A stretch of 64,000 bases of DNA from Scatosoma sp048465415 (GCA_048465415.1 DBFWLO010000009.1:124001-188000), one strand, 5' to 3'; counted from the stretch's first letter, positions 41,618 through 50,316 are shown. Numbers and translations: made by a program. The notes: generated by a model from the sequence alone, not told the origin.

Positions 41618-42865
41618 TTATTCTTCTTCGGACTCCTTGCTCGTTTCCTCTGCGACGGAGGCTTCCGCCTCTGTTTCCCCGCCTTCATTCTCCGCACCCG
41701 GTTCATCCTCCGCGGCGGCTTCCTTTTCTTCTTCGAAGTCGTCGAACTCCTCCATGACTTCGTCGTCGAATCCCTCTTCTTCGCTTTCTTCGTTCTCTTC
41801 CTCGCCTTCGACGTCGAGATGCATCTGCTCCGCCGCGGAAAGGCTCTTCACGTCGATCTTCCAACCCGTAAGCCGCGCCGCGAGCCGCGCGTTCTGTCCG
41901 TCGCGGCCGATCGCCAGCGACAGCTTGTCGTCGGGCACGACGGCAATGGCGCCCTTTTCGCTGATCTGCGTCACGGAAATGACGGAAGCGGGCGAAAGCG
42001 CTTTGGCGATGAATTCGAGAGGATTTTCGCTCCAAAGAATAATGTCGATCTTTTCTCCGCCGAGCTCTTCCACTACCGCGTTCACTCTTGAACCTTTATT
42101 GCCGACGCAGGCGCCTACTGCGTCCACGCGCGCGTCGTTGGAATAGATAGCCATTTTGGTGCGGTGACCGGGTTCGCGGGAAACCGCCTTGATCTCCACG
42201 ATCCCCTGCGCGATTTCCGGGACCTGGTCCTCGAACAGTTTTTTGACGAGTCCGGGCGCGGCGCGGGAAACGAGAATCTGCGAATTTTTACCGCTGTTCT
42301 TCACCCGCTTAACAAATACTTTAATCCGATCTCCTATCGCATAGCGTTCGGAAGGCGTCTGGTCCTGAGGAAGCATCACGCCTTCGATCTTCTTTTCTCC
42401 GAGTTCCACATAGATATTTTTGTCGTCGATCTTGCGCACGAAGCCGTCCATGAGTTCCCCTTCTTTGTCGGAAAAGGCCGAGAAGGTGTTGTCGCGCTCC
42501 GTCTCGTGAAGTTTTTGCAAAATCACCTGTTTCGCGGTCTGCGCGGCGATGCGTCCGAAATCTTTGGGCACGAAAGTCTTGACGATCTCGTCTCCTTCTT
42601 GATAAGCGGGATTAAGTTCCTGCGCTTCCTCGACGGAAATTTCCTTATCTCTGTCCGTCACCTCCGCGACGACGTGCTGGATCGCTCTAAATTCGATGAT
42701 GCCTTGCTCGGGGTTCAATTCCACGGAAACCTCGGCGCCGCCGTCGTACTGCTTTTTATATGCGGACGCGAGCGCGTTTTGCAGCGTCTCGATAAACGCT
42801 TCTTCGCTGATCCCCTTTTCTTTCACCAAATCGGCGAGTGCCGCAAAAAACTCCTTGTTTACCAT
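41618..42865 (-). CDS. nusA: Transcription termination/antitermination factor NusA
   Basis: Binds RNA polymerase and nascent RNA, tuning pausing and termination. 415 residues: N-terminal polymerase-binding domain (1-125), S1 domain (about 135-200, DGFVRKIDDKNIYVELGEKK), KH1 and KH2 (about 205-340, GACVGNKGSRVNAVVEELGG and LSLAIGRDGQNARLAARL). A tail of about 70 residues is strikingly acidic (runs of E and D) and lacks the AR repeats of proteobacterial NusA. It follows rimP by 116 nt. Confidence 0.97.
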   Translation of the reverse strand: MVNKEFFAALADLVKEKGISEEAFIETLQNALASAYKKQYDGGAEVSVELNPEQGIIEFRAIQHVVAEVTDRDKEISVEEAQELNPAYQEGDEIVKTFVPKDFGRIAAQTAKQVILQKLHETERDNTFSAFSDKEGELMDGFVRKIDDKNIYVELGEKKIEGVMLPQDQTPSERYAIGDRIKVFVKRVKNSGKNSQILVSRAAPGLVKKLFEDQVPEIAQGIVEIKAVSREPGHRTKMAIYSNDARVDAVGACVGNKGSRVNAVVEELGGEKIDIILWSENPLEFIAKALSPASVISVTQISEKGAIAVVPDDKLSLAIGRDGQNARLAARLTGWKIDVKSLSAAEQMHLDVEGEEENEESEEEGFDDEVMEEFDDFEEEKEAAAEDEPGAENEGGETEAEASVAEETSKESEEE

Positions 42866-42981
42866 TTTATCAATCTCCTTGATTTCTTAAACTGTAAGCC
42901 GCGGCCGGGAGCCGTTTGCCGCCGTGAAAAACGCCGCGCTCTTTTGATCAAATTTATAGGAACCGCCTGTTCCGTCCGGTT

Positions 42982-43452
42982 TTACCGCTCGTCGCCGAAC
43001 TCGACCGCGCGGTTGATTTTCGCGATCCGGCTGCGTTCGAGCTTGACCTCTCCGCTCTCATCGTCCAGCGTAACGCTGTTTTCGTCGAACGCTTTGAGCG
43101 CAGCCTCAAAATATTTTTTCCCTTTCAAAGGGGCGAATAACTTCACTTCCACCTTTTCGCCGAGACATTTTTCAAAATCCCGCCGCGTCTTCAACGGCCG
43201 GTCCAGTCCGGGACTGGAAACGTTGAGCGTGTAGGGCGCCCCGAAGGTAGGATCCAAATCGTCGAGCGCCGTGTCTATGGCGCGGTGAAATTTCTCGCAG
43301 GTGTTAAGATCCACGCCCTCTTCCGTCTCGATATAGACGGTGAGCGCAGGGGTACGTCCCTGCTTAAATTCCACGTCTACGAGCTCGATCTCCATCTCGT
43401 CCGCGATGGGCTGCAAAAACGCCCGAATTTCCTCCAACGGCTTCACTTTCAT
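42982..43452 (-). CDS. rimP: Ribosome maturation factor RimP
   Basis: Assists early 30S assembly. 156 residues from ATG 43452 (MKVKPLEEIRAFLQPIADE), which has GGGAGAG at 8 nt; an in-frame upstream start (43494) has no site. Family motifs: IELVDVEFKQGRTPALTVYI, GVDLNTCEKFHRAIDTALD, and YTLNVSSPGLDRPLKTRRDF. First gene of the nus-infB operon. The leader before it holds a 28-bp palindrome and a clear promoter. Confidence 0.95.
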   Translation of the reverse strand: MKVKPLEEIRAFLQPIADEMEIELVDVEFKQGRTPALTVYIETEEGVDLNTCEKFHRAIDTALDDLDPTFGAPYTLNVSSPGLDRPLKTRRDFEKCLGEKVEVKLFAPLKGKKYFEAALKAFDENSVTLDDESGEVKLERSRIAKINRAVEFGDER

Positions 43453-43499
43453 GGCCTGTTCTCTCCCTCTTTTTGAAGAAAAATCTCCATACATAGCAA

Positions 43500-43527
43500 T
43501 ATTGAGAGTGGCAAGCCACTCTCAATA
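43500..43527 (-). promoter_or_regulatory. 28-bp palindrome in the rimP leader
   Basis: ATTGAGAGTGGC (43501-43512) and GCCACTCTCAAT (43515-43526) are perfect inverted copies around AA, with one further pair outside. It lies between the promoter and rimP and lacks a U-run. It could be an RNA hairpin in the leader or a dimeric protein site. Confidence 0.6.
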
Positions 43528-43554
43528 CTCAGTATCTGATTATTAAGTATCCTT

Positions 43555-43583
43555 ATTATACCATTATTTTACGCAATTTGCAA
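43555..43583 (-). promoter_or_regulatory. Promoter of the rimP-nusA-infB-nrnA operon
   Basis: Minus-strand -35 TTGCAA (43578-43583), 17-nt spacer, perfect -10 TATAAT (43555-43560), about 100 nt upstream of rimP. Confidence 0.75.
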
Positions 43584-43698
43584 CTGTTTTGCACTATATG
43601 CGGAAACTTTTTTGATTTTATTTTTCTCCGTTTTCTTCGTTTGTTCCCTTGCCGCGCACGTATACGGCGGCGGAAAAGGAATTTTTATCCAAAAGAGA

Positions 43699-43727
43699 TT
43701 GACAGCGAACTTTCGGCCTGTTATAAT
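43699..43727 (+). promoter_or_regulatory. Consensus promoter of the cyclic-di-GMP protein gene
   Basis: Perfect -35 TTGACA (43699-43704), 17-nt spacer, perfect -10 TATAAT (43722-43727). It leaves a leader of about 158 nt before GTG 43892. Confidence 0.88.
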
Positions 43728-43779
43728 AATTCATGAAAAAATAATATCAACTATTTTTACGAAATAAAGATTCGGCGCT

Positions 43780-43870
43780 GCCGCTTATTCCGACGGGACG
43801 AAAGCGGCCTATCCTTCTTCCCCGCAGCAGTATTCAGGAGGTTCTTGCGGGAACCCCGTCCCTTTTCATT
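43780..43870 (+). ncRNA. Structured leader with possible pseudoknot before the EAL-GGDEF gene
   Basis: Hairpin A: GCCGCTT (43780-43786) with AAGCGGC (43802-43808), loop of 15 nt. Hairpin B: CCCGCA (43821-43826) with TGCGGG (43846-43851), loop containing AGGAGG (43836-43841). The loop of A holds GACGGG (43792-43797) and, overlapping it, GGGACG (43795-43800); each can pair six bases with the downstream CCCCGTCCC (43854-43862), forming a pseudoknot. A U-rich stretch follows (43863-43876), so pairing could also terminate transcription. I could not match it to c-di-GMP-I or -II aptamers by eye. Confidence 0.45.
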
Positions 43871-43891
43871 TTTTATTATAAGGATGATACG

Positions 43892-46800
43892 GTGAATATA
43901 AAAGAAGATTTTATTCAGCAGACTCAGCAGGAATTTATTGAAAAATTGCGGGAGATCCTCAGTGTTCCCCACGGCGACTCGGAGTATTTTATTTTCTGCA
44001 CGGACGTTTATGGATTTCGCAACATCAACCGTTTTTACGGCGTCGAAGCGGGCAGCGCCCTTCTAAGCGCCATAGACGATTTCTTTTCCAAACAGCCCTC
44101 CTTCCTCGCCCATACGAGATTTTATTCGGACCATTTTCTCTATCTCATGCGCTATGAACAGGGCGTAACGGACGCCGTCATCATTGCCGAGCGTCGGGAA
44201 CGGATCCGAAAATTCCTCGCGGCTCAGCAGGAATCCTATCCTGCCTGCCGTCTGAATTTTCCCTGCGGATTCAGCCGTATCCGCGCCGACAACGTCGAAG
44301 CGGCGATCGAAGAGGCGAATTTCGCGAGAAAAGAAGCGAAAAAAACGGGTTTGGGAAAGATCGTGGCTTTCGACAGCGAGCTGATCCGCGAAGCGGCGGC
44401 CAAGCAGGAGCTTGAAGAAAAACTAAACGTAGCGCTGCAAGAAGAAAAGTTCTGCTTTTTTTTGCAGCCGAAAGTGGATCTTTGTTCGGGCGAGATCCTC
44501 GGCGCGGAAGCGCTCGTGCGGGGATTCGACGATCACGGCGCGATTGTTTCTCCGGATCGTTTTTTACCGGTCATGGAAGAAAACGGCTCGATCACGGCGC
44601 TCGATTTTTTAGTCTGTCGGCAGGTCTGCCGGTTTTTGGCGGACAGGCTCGCTAAAAATCTGCCCGTCGTACGCACCTCCGTCAATCTTTCCAGGCTGCA
44701 TACCCGCAGCGCCGACGCTGCGGATCTGCTCCATTCTGTCGCCTGCGAGTACGGGATCCCGCCCGAGCTGCTTCAATTCGAGCTCACGGAAACGATCTTC
44801 CTCAACGATTTCTCCGAGGCGAAAAAGCTCATAGACCGGCTCCGGCTCTACGGATACAGCGTCGCCATCGACGATTTCGGTTCCGGATACGCGGGCATCA
44901 ATATCTGGCAGGAACTTAATTTTGACGTCCTGAAATTAGATAAAAAATTTCTTTCCGAAAATCCGGAACTCAAACGCCGCAACGAAGCGCTGCTGCCCAA
45001 CCTCATCAACATCTCCCAACGCTTGCAGACGCGGGTGCTCTGCGAGGGCGTCGAAACGGAAGAACAATGCAGATATCTGCTCCGGCTCGGCTGTACGCAC
45101 GTCCAGGGATTTTACTTTTCCCGCCCCGTACCGCCGACGGAATTTTACGCTCTGTATGAGAGACAGCAGGGCAGATATCCCGTCAACTTCCAGACAAAGA
45201 AACCGCTCGCCGGTGAAGAACGCGTAAAAAAACGGGAGCTCTTCGCCAAAAAAACACGGCGGCGCTCCTCCCGCTTTTCTCTTTATGTCGTCGCTCTGTC
45301 GCTCTGCGCCTTGTTTTTGACCGTCTCCGTCATCTCCACGTTTTCCTATCACCGACGGTCCACCCAGGAAAAATTCGAGAATATGACGACCGAGACGCTC
45401 AACGCGTACGCTTCCGAGCAAAAGAACGAAGTCTTGTCCGAAATACATAATCAGGAAAATACGCTCAAAGCTCTGTCTTCCCTCATCGGTGAAAACAGCG
45501 ACCAGGCCTTTATCGAAGCCTGTCTTTCCGTTCTCAATTCCAACGCGTCGGAGAATTTATTTCAATACAGCGACGCACAGACGCTGGAAAACGCACTCAT
45601 CGGCCGTCCCCAGGACGCCGAGACCGTCCGAGCGCTGAAAGAGGGAAACACCGTCGTTTCGGACGTCTATTTTTCGCCGTCCGCGGGAAGTATCTACTGT
45701 TTCGCGGTAGGCGTGCCCGTGTTCGGTACGGAACGACAATTTTTAGGAGCGCTCCGGGGGATCGTCAGGGCGGCGGAGCTCACTTCCCTCACCGCCTTTC
45801 CCGCGTCGCAGGGCGAAGTCCTTTCCTGCCGTCTGACCGATTCTCGGGGAAACGTCATTCCCACGGATTCTGCGACACCGCTTGAAGAAAGCGTTTTCGA
45901 CCGTTTTGCGAGCGACTACGCGCGGGAAAAACTGAAAGAGCTCTACGCCTTTATTAACGATCCGTCGAGGAACTCGGACGTAACGAGCGGCCGCCTGGGA
46001 GACGCCGCCACTTCGCCCGTCTATGCGTCGCTCGCTTCGCTCGGATATAAGGACTGGCATCTGCTTATTTTTGTGAACGCCGAGGCTGCGGCGGCACATT
46101 CGAGGTCTGTCATTCGCAGTTCCGTCGCCGCCACCGCGCTGCTGCTCGCGGCGATGCTGATCGTCTGCGCCGTATTTTTCTATCTGTCGAGACGCATGGA
46201 AAAGCGGATTACCTCCGAAGAACGAAGATATCTTCTTCTCGAACAGTTTTCCGACACCGTGCTGTTCGATTACAACTTTACCCGCGACGTAATGCGTCTT
46301 ACTTCCAACGCCGAAAAGCTGTTCAAAACGCACGATCTCGTGCAGCGTTCCTTCCTGAAAAATCTCGAAAGGCAGTATATTTACGCCGGGGATCTCGATA
46401 CGGTCAAAAAGATGCTGACGGGAGAATCGCCCCAGCGGGAAGCGCGCGTGCGGCTCATTCACCCGGATACGGAACAATATTTTTGGTGCCTCGTTCGGTT
46501 TCTTTATATCCGCAAGAAAGACGCGCTCGCTTCCGTGGTCGGCAAGATCGTGGACATCGACGATTTAAAACAGCGGGAGGACAGACTGCTGCAAATCGCG
46601 GCGACGGACGGGCTGACGGGTTTTCTCAATAAGATCGCCACCGAGAGCCAGATCCGCGAACATCTCAAACGATCGCAGTCGGGCACGCTGTTCATGATCG
46701 ACGCCGACGATTTCAAAATGGTGAACGACTCCTACGGACATATCCTCGGCGATAAGATTCTTCGGGGACTGGCGGAACGAATCCGGGACGTCTTCGGACC

Positions 46801-47077
46801 GGAAAATGTCCTCGGTCGGGTAGGAGGGGACGAGCTCGTCGTATTCGCGCCCGAAACGATGGACGAGGAGACTGCGGGCCGAAAGGCGGAAGCCCTCTTA
46901 AAACGCATGGAGGAACAGACCGCGCCCGACGCGGCGCCCCTTTCCGCGAGCATCGGCATCGCCTTCTGCCCCCGGGACGGACACGATTTCAAGCAGCTTT
47001 TCCAGGCCGCCGACAAGGCCATGTACGAAGCCAAGCGCGCGGGCAAACATTGCTATCGTTTCTGCCGCAAAAACTGA
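43892..47077 (+). CDS. Cyclic-di-GMP signalling protein: degenerate GGDEF-EAL-TM-sensor-TM-PAS-GGDEF
   Basis: 1061 residues, GTG start with AAGGA at 7 nt. Order: degenerate GGDEF-like domain (25-170; RFYSDHFLYL in place of GGDEF); EAL phosphodiesterase (about 190-430) with all key motifs (GAEALVRGFD, TSVNLSR, FELTETIF, IDDFGSGYAG, KLDKKF, EGVETEEQ, QGFYFSRP); helix 463-487; extracellular sensor region (about 490-740); helix 743-765; PAS-like segment; C-terminal GGDEF domain with GRVGGDELVVFA near 976 (L for F; no RxxD inhibitory site in the usual place). It probably makes and degrades c-di-GMP under control of an external signal. Single gene with its own promoter, structured leader and terminator. 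Confidence 0.88.
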   Translation: MNIKEDFIQQTQQEFIEKLREILSVPHGDSEYFIFCTDVYGFRNINRFYGVEAGSALLSAIDDFFSKQPSFLAHTRFYSDHFLYLMRYEQGVTDAVIIAERRERIRKFLAAQQESYPACRLNFPCGFSRIRADNVEAAIEEANFARKEAKKTGLGKIVAFDSELIREAAAKQELEEKLNVALQEEKFCFFLQPKVDLCSGEILGAEALVRGFDDHGAIVSPDRFLPVMEENGSITALDFLVCRQVCRFLADRLAKNLPVVRTSVNLSRLHTRSADAADLLHSVACEYGIPPELLQFELTETIFLNDFSEAKKLIDRLRLYGYSVAIDDFGSGYAGINIWQELNFDVLKLDKKFLSENPELKRRNEALLPNLINISQRLQTRVLCEGVETEEQCRYLLRLGCTHVQGFYFSRPVPPTEFYALYERQQGRYPVNFQTKKPLAGEERVKKRELFAKKTRRRSSRFSLYVVALSLCALFLTVSVISTFSYHRRSTQEKFENMTTETLNAYASEQKNEVLSEIHNQENTLKALSSLIGENSDQAFIEACLSVLNSNASENLFQYSDAQTLENALIGRPQDAETVRALKEGNTVVSDVYFSPSAGSIYCFAVGVPVFGTERQFLGALRGIVRAAELTSLTAFPASQGEVLSCRLTDSRGNVIPTDSATPLEESVFDRFASDYAREKLKELYAFINDPSRNSDVTSGRLGDAATSPVYASLASLGYKDWHLLIFVNAEAAAAHSRSVIRSSVAATALLLAAMLIVCAVFFYLSRRMEKRITSEERRYLLLEQFSDTVLFDYNFTRDVMRLTSNAEKLFKTHDLVQRSFLKNLERQYIYAGDLDTVKKMLTGESPQREARVRLIHPDTEQYFWCLVRFLYIRKKDALASVVGKIVDIDDLKQREDRLLQIAATDGLTGFLNKIATESQIREHLKRSQSGTLFMIDADDFKMVNDSYGHILGDKILRGLAERIRDVFGPENVLGRVGGDELVVFAPETMDEETAGRKAEALLKRMEEQTAPDAAPLSASIGIAFCPRDGHDFKQLFQAADKAMYEAKRAGKHCYRFCRKN

Positions 47078-47094
47078 AACCTCAAAACAAAAAG

Positions 47095-47120
47095 CCTGCC
47101 GCTTCTGCGGCGGGTTTTTT
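47095..47120 (+). terminator. Terminator of the cyclic-di-GMP protein gene
   Basis: CCTGCCGC (47095-47102), loop TTCT, GCGGCGGG (47107-47114), then six T residues. On the opposite strand an A-rich flank allows partial use for the convergent exonuclease gene. Confidence 0.85.
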
Positions 47121-47129
47121 CATGTGTTT

Positions 47130-48710
47130 TCAGTTCGGCAGCGTCTTTCTCTGCTTGATGAGTTCTATAAAAATTTTTGCCGTCGTCAGCGCGTCGTCGA
47201 AAGCCCGGTGGTGATTGAACACGAAGCCGTAGTGATCGGCGATCGTATTGAGTTTATAATTGTTGAGTCCCACTCCCCGCAGCAGTTCCTGCGCGAGCGT
47301 CAGCGTATCGAATTGTTTCTGATCGAACATATAGCGGTTCTGTTCGCCGTAATAGCGGATAAATCGGTAGTCGAACTGAACGTTGTGTCCGACGAGGAAA
47401 CAGCCTTCGCAGAATTTGAAAAAGTCGGGAATCACCTTTTCTATGGGCGGCGCGCCGACGAGATCCTCGTCGCGGATCCCCGTCAAAGAGACGATTTCCG
47501 GCGAAAGACGTTCGGGACAGGCGACAAAAGTGGAGAACCTTTCGGAAATGTTTCCGCCGACGATCTTCACCGCGCCCACCTCGATGATCCGATCCATTTT
47601 CCCCATCGTCGGTTGGTTGTTAAGCCCCGTCGTTTCCAAATCGAATACGACGAAGGTATGCTTTTTGAGATCGTCCGGTTTTTCCAGATCGTCGAAAAAC
47701 CCCGCCTGCATATAATCCACGTACGGTTCGGGAAAAACGGTGTGATAGGCTTTGGGCACGGGCTTTCCCTTGCGCGCCTCGGGAACGAAATTTTCCGGAG
47801 GAGAACCGAAATTGATCCGTTTGGCGGTGTAGGAAATACTGCCGTTGAACGATTCGTTGGCGCCGCTCAAAACAATCCAGTCGCCTACTTTGAGCTCGCG
47901 GACTTTATCTATGGTAACTTTTTTGGGGAAATACGTCACGCGCATACTCCCCGTACCGTCCGAAACGGTCAAAGAAAAACGCTGTTTGGTAACTTCCTCG
48001 CCCGTCTTCTCGTTTTTCTTCGTATATTCCCGTTCCTGAATGAAGGTGATCGCGCCGCAGACGGTCAGATTGTCGTTTTCCTCGCCGCAGTCGGCAATGT
48101 ACGCGGCGAGCTTGGGCACTTCGTCCGCGCCGTCCAGGCGCTTGAAATTGTTGATCGAAAAGAAGCGGGTGGTCTGTACGTATTCGTCCTCGTCGGCGAA
48201 CGGATCGTCGTCGAAGGAAATCTCTTCCCGTTCTTTTTCCACGATGCGCACATTGCCGTAAAAAGTCCCGCAGAACACCGATTTGAGGTATGAGCTCACT
48301 TCGTCGAGGAGCTTTCCCGAAGAGAAGAGCGATTGTTCGCCCGACGCGACGTCGAAACAGAAATTGGCGCCGCTTTGCAGCATGTCCACCTGAATGTCCT
48401 CTTCGTGCAAAAACGCCGCCGCCGCGGGAAAACGGGCGTTCATAAAATCGTAGATACGCCTTTTGAGCATTTCCTTATCGGGCACCCGCTTGATGATTTT
48501 CAGCCGCGGCGAAAACGCCTCGGGCAGATATTTTTCCGATATTTTCTTCGCTTGTCCTTCCTCGGCGGCCGTGTACGCTTTATCTGTAATCAACGTAAAT
48601 TCCGCCTCCATCTGCCGCTTATAGACCGTGATGCCGCCTAGAATGGCGTTTTGCAGGCCGTTTAGTCCGCGAATCTCGTTTAAGTATTCTTCCGTTTTAT
48701 TCATTCCCAT
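47130..48710 (-). CDS. PolC-like protein: N-terminal domain, OB fold and DEDDh exonuclease, no polymerase
   Basis: 526 residues. The first 200 resemble the N-terminal domain of the Gram-positive replicase PolC; an OB fold follows at about 218-300 (LTVCGAITFIQEREYTKKN, FSLTVSDGTGSMRVTYF); then a DnaQ-type proofreading exonuclease from about 350 (FVVFDLETTGLN; VGHNVQFDYRFIRYY; HRAFDDALTTAK) with complete DEDDh residues. PHP and polymerase domains, which would bring PolC to about 1,430 residues, are absent; the gene ends at a terminator region. It may be a stand-alone exonuclease or part of a split replicase. The start overlaps ispG by 14 nt and is ambiguous (48710 or 48704). Confidence 0.82.
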   Translation of the reverse strand: MGMNKTEEYLNEIRGLNGLQNAILGGITVYKRQMEAEFTLITDKAYTAAEEGQAKKISEKYLPEAFSPRLKIIKRVPDKEMLKRRIYDFMNARFPAAAAFLHEEDIQVDMLQSGANFCFDVASGEQSLFSSGKLLDEVSSYLKSVFCGTFYGNVRIVEKEREEISFDDDPFADEDEYVQTTRFFSINNFKRLDGADEVPKLAAYIADCGEENDNLTVCGAITFIQEREYTKKNEKTGEEVTKQRFSLTVSDGTGSMRVTYFPKKVTIDKVRELKVGDWIVLSGANESFNGSISYTAKRINFGSPPENFVPEARKGKPVPKAYHTVFPEPYVDYMQAGFFDDLEKPDDLKKHTFVVFDLETTGLNNQPTMGKMDRIIEVGAVKIVGGNISERFSTFVACPERLSPEIVSLTGIRDEDLVGAPPIEKVIPDFFKFCEGCFLVGHNVQFDYRFIRYYGEQNRYMFDQKQFDTLTLAQELLRGVGLNNYKLNTIADHYGFVFNHHRAFDDALTTAKIFIELIKQRKTLPN

Positions 48711-49758
48711 CGCTCAAAAACGCTTTTAACTCCTTGAAAAATTCCTCTTCCGCATTTTCCGCACTTACCTTTTTATACGGCTCGCCCTTTTTAAAGAGCA
48801 GGCAGTACCCCGTTCCGCCCGCGATCCCGAGGTCCGCGTCCTTCGCTTCCCCCGGACCGTTGACCACGCAGCCCATCACCGCCACTTTCGCGCGCTTGCG
48901 ATAGGGAACCACGAACTCCGTCACTTTTTGAGCGAGACGCATGCTCTCCCAGGAACATCGGCCGCAGGTGGGACAGGAAACGACCTCGACGAAATCCTGT
49001 TCCAGTCCGCAGGCGCGCAGGATATTTTTCGCGGCAAAAACCTCCCGCACGGGATCGTCCGTCAAAGAAACGCGGATCGTGTCCCCGATTCCTTTGAGAA
49101 GCAGCGCCCCGATCCCGACGGCGCTCTTGACGATCCCCGCCTCCGTCGTCCCCGCTTCCGTGACGCCGACGTGCAGCGGATAGTCGGTCTTTGCCGCGAG
49201 CAGTGTATAAGCCTCTACGGTCAAAGGTACGCTCGACGCCTTGACGGAAACGACGATGTCCCCGACGCCGAACTTTTCCAAGATTCCGACGTTATGGAGC
49301 GCGCTCTCGACGAGCGCATCGGCGCTGCGGCCGTATTTTTCGAGAAAATGCGGTTCGATACTCCCCGTATTCGCGCCCACGCGCACGGGAATACGGTAAG
49401 CCCGTATGCAGTCCGCCACGAGCCGGATTTCCCGTTCGCCGCCGATGTTGCCCGGATTGATACGCACTTTGTCCGCGCCGTTTTCGATCGCCGCCACAGC
49501 GAGTTTGGGAGAAAAATGAATATCCGCGACGAGGGGAATATGAATTTTTTCTTTGACGGCGGAAATTGCCGCCGCGTCCGCTTCGTCCGCAACGGCGACG
49601 CGCGCGATCTCGCAGCCCGCCTTTTCGAGCGCTGAAATCTGAGCGGCCGTAGCTTCGACGTCCGCCGTCTTCGTCGTGGTCATCGACTGGATTTTCACGC
49701 TCGCGCCGCCGCCGAGCTCCACGCCGCCCACTCTTATCTGTTTGGTCCGACCGCTCAT
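48697..49758 (-). CDS. ispG: 4-hydroxy-3-methylbut-2-enyl diphosphate synthase (IspG/GcpE)
   Basis: Penultimate step of the MEP isoprenoid pathway, converting MEcPP to HMBPP with a 4Fe-4S cluster. 353 residues: TIM-barrel N-terminus (VGGVELGGGASVKIQSMTTT, LVADIHFSPKLA, VRINPGNIG) and C-terminal cluster domain with SCPTCGRCSWE and MGCVVNGPGEAKDADLGIAGG. Start overlaps the nrdR stop (ATGA, 49755-49758), and the stop overlaps the exonuclease gene, giving a tightly coupled chain. No other MEP genes are near. Confidence 0.96.
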   Translation of the reverse strand: MSGRTKQIRVGGVELGGGASVKIQSMTTTKTADVEATAAQISALEKAGCEIARVAVADEADAAAISAVKEKIHIPLVADIHFSPKLAVAAIENGADKVRINPGNIGGEREIRLVADCIRAYRIPVRVGANTGSIEPHFLEKYGRSADALVESALHNVGILEKFGVGDIVVSVKASSVPLTVEAYTLLAAKTDYPLHVGVTEAGTTEAGIVKSAVGIGALLLKGIGDTIRVSLTDDPVREVFAAKNILRACGLEQDFVEVVSCPTCGRCSWESMRLAQKVTEFVVPYRKRAKVAVMGCVVNGPGEAKDADLGIAGGTGYCLLFKKGEPYKKVSAENAEEEFFKELKAFLSDGNE

Positions 49759-50276
49759 TTATCCTTTTCCTTCTTTTCGCTTACGCCCTCTTCCGGGGTG
49801 CGGCGCGCGGCCTTGTCGAGCCCCTCGCCCTTCATCATGCTTTGAAGCTCCGACAGGAAAGACGAAATATCCTTAAAGGACCGATAGACGGACGCATAGC
49901 GCACATAGGCCACCTCGTCGGTCTTTTTCAGCCGTTCCATGACCATTTCCCCGATGGCTTTCGACGTAACTTCGCTTTCCATACTGTTGTAGACCTGTTT
50001 GGAAATATCGGTGACGATCTCGTCGATGACCGCCATCGGCACGGGGCGCTTTTCACACGCCTTGATGATGCCGTTGCGGATCTTTTCGGCGTTGAACGAC
50101 TGGCGGGTGCCGTTGTTCTTGACGACGAGCACCGGCGTCACCTCGATCGTCTCGTAAGTCGTGAACCGCCTGCCGCAGCCGACGCATTCCCTGCGCCGCC
50201 GTATCGTCCTGTCGTCGTCCGCCGATCTCGAATCGATCACTTTGCTTTCCGTGCAGTCGCAGTACAAACATTTCAT
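49755..50276 (-). CDS. nrdR: Transcriptional repressor NrdR
   Basis: Zinc-ribbon/ATP-cone repressor of ribonucleotide reductase genes, sensing ATP and dATP. 173 residues, slightly longer than usual (about 150) because of a charged tail (GVSEKKEKDK). Zinc ribbon MKCLYCDCTESKVIDSR with CVGCGRRFTTYETIE; ATP-cone VVKNNGTRQSFNAEKIRNGI and RYASVYRSFKDISSF. Start ATG 50276 has AAGGAG upstream. Lies between the broken GNAT gene and ispG. No nrd structural genes in the window. Confidence 0.95.
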   Translation of the reverse strand: MKCLYCDCTESKVIDSRSADDDRTIRRRRECVGCGRRFTTYETIEVTPVLVVKNNGTRQSFNAEKIRNGIIKACEKRPVPMAVIDEIVTDISKQVYNSMESEVTSKAIGEMVMERLKKTDEVAYVRYASVYRSFKDISSFLSELQSMMKGEGLDKAARRTPEEGVSEKKEKDK

Positions 50277-50316
50277 AAAGCGCGTTCTCCTTCTTTTTTA
50301 TTTTTTCCGTTCCCTG

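Noticed and set aside
43734..43891. Known c-di-GMP-I riboswitch (GGGACG-AAAGC resembles part of it)
   Set aside because: The upstream GCAAACC-type segment and the tetraloop-receptor are missing, so the partial resemblance is not enough.
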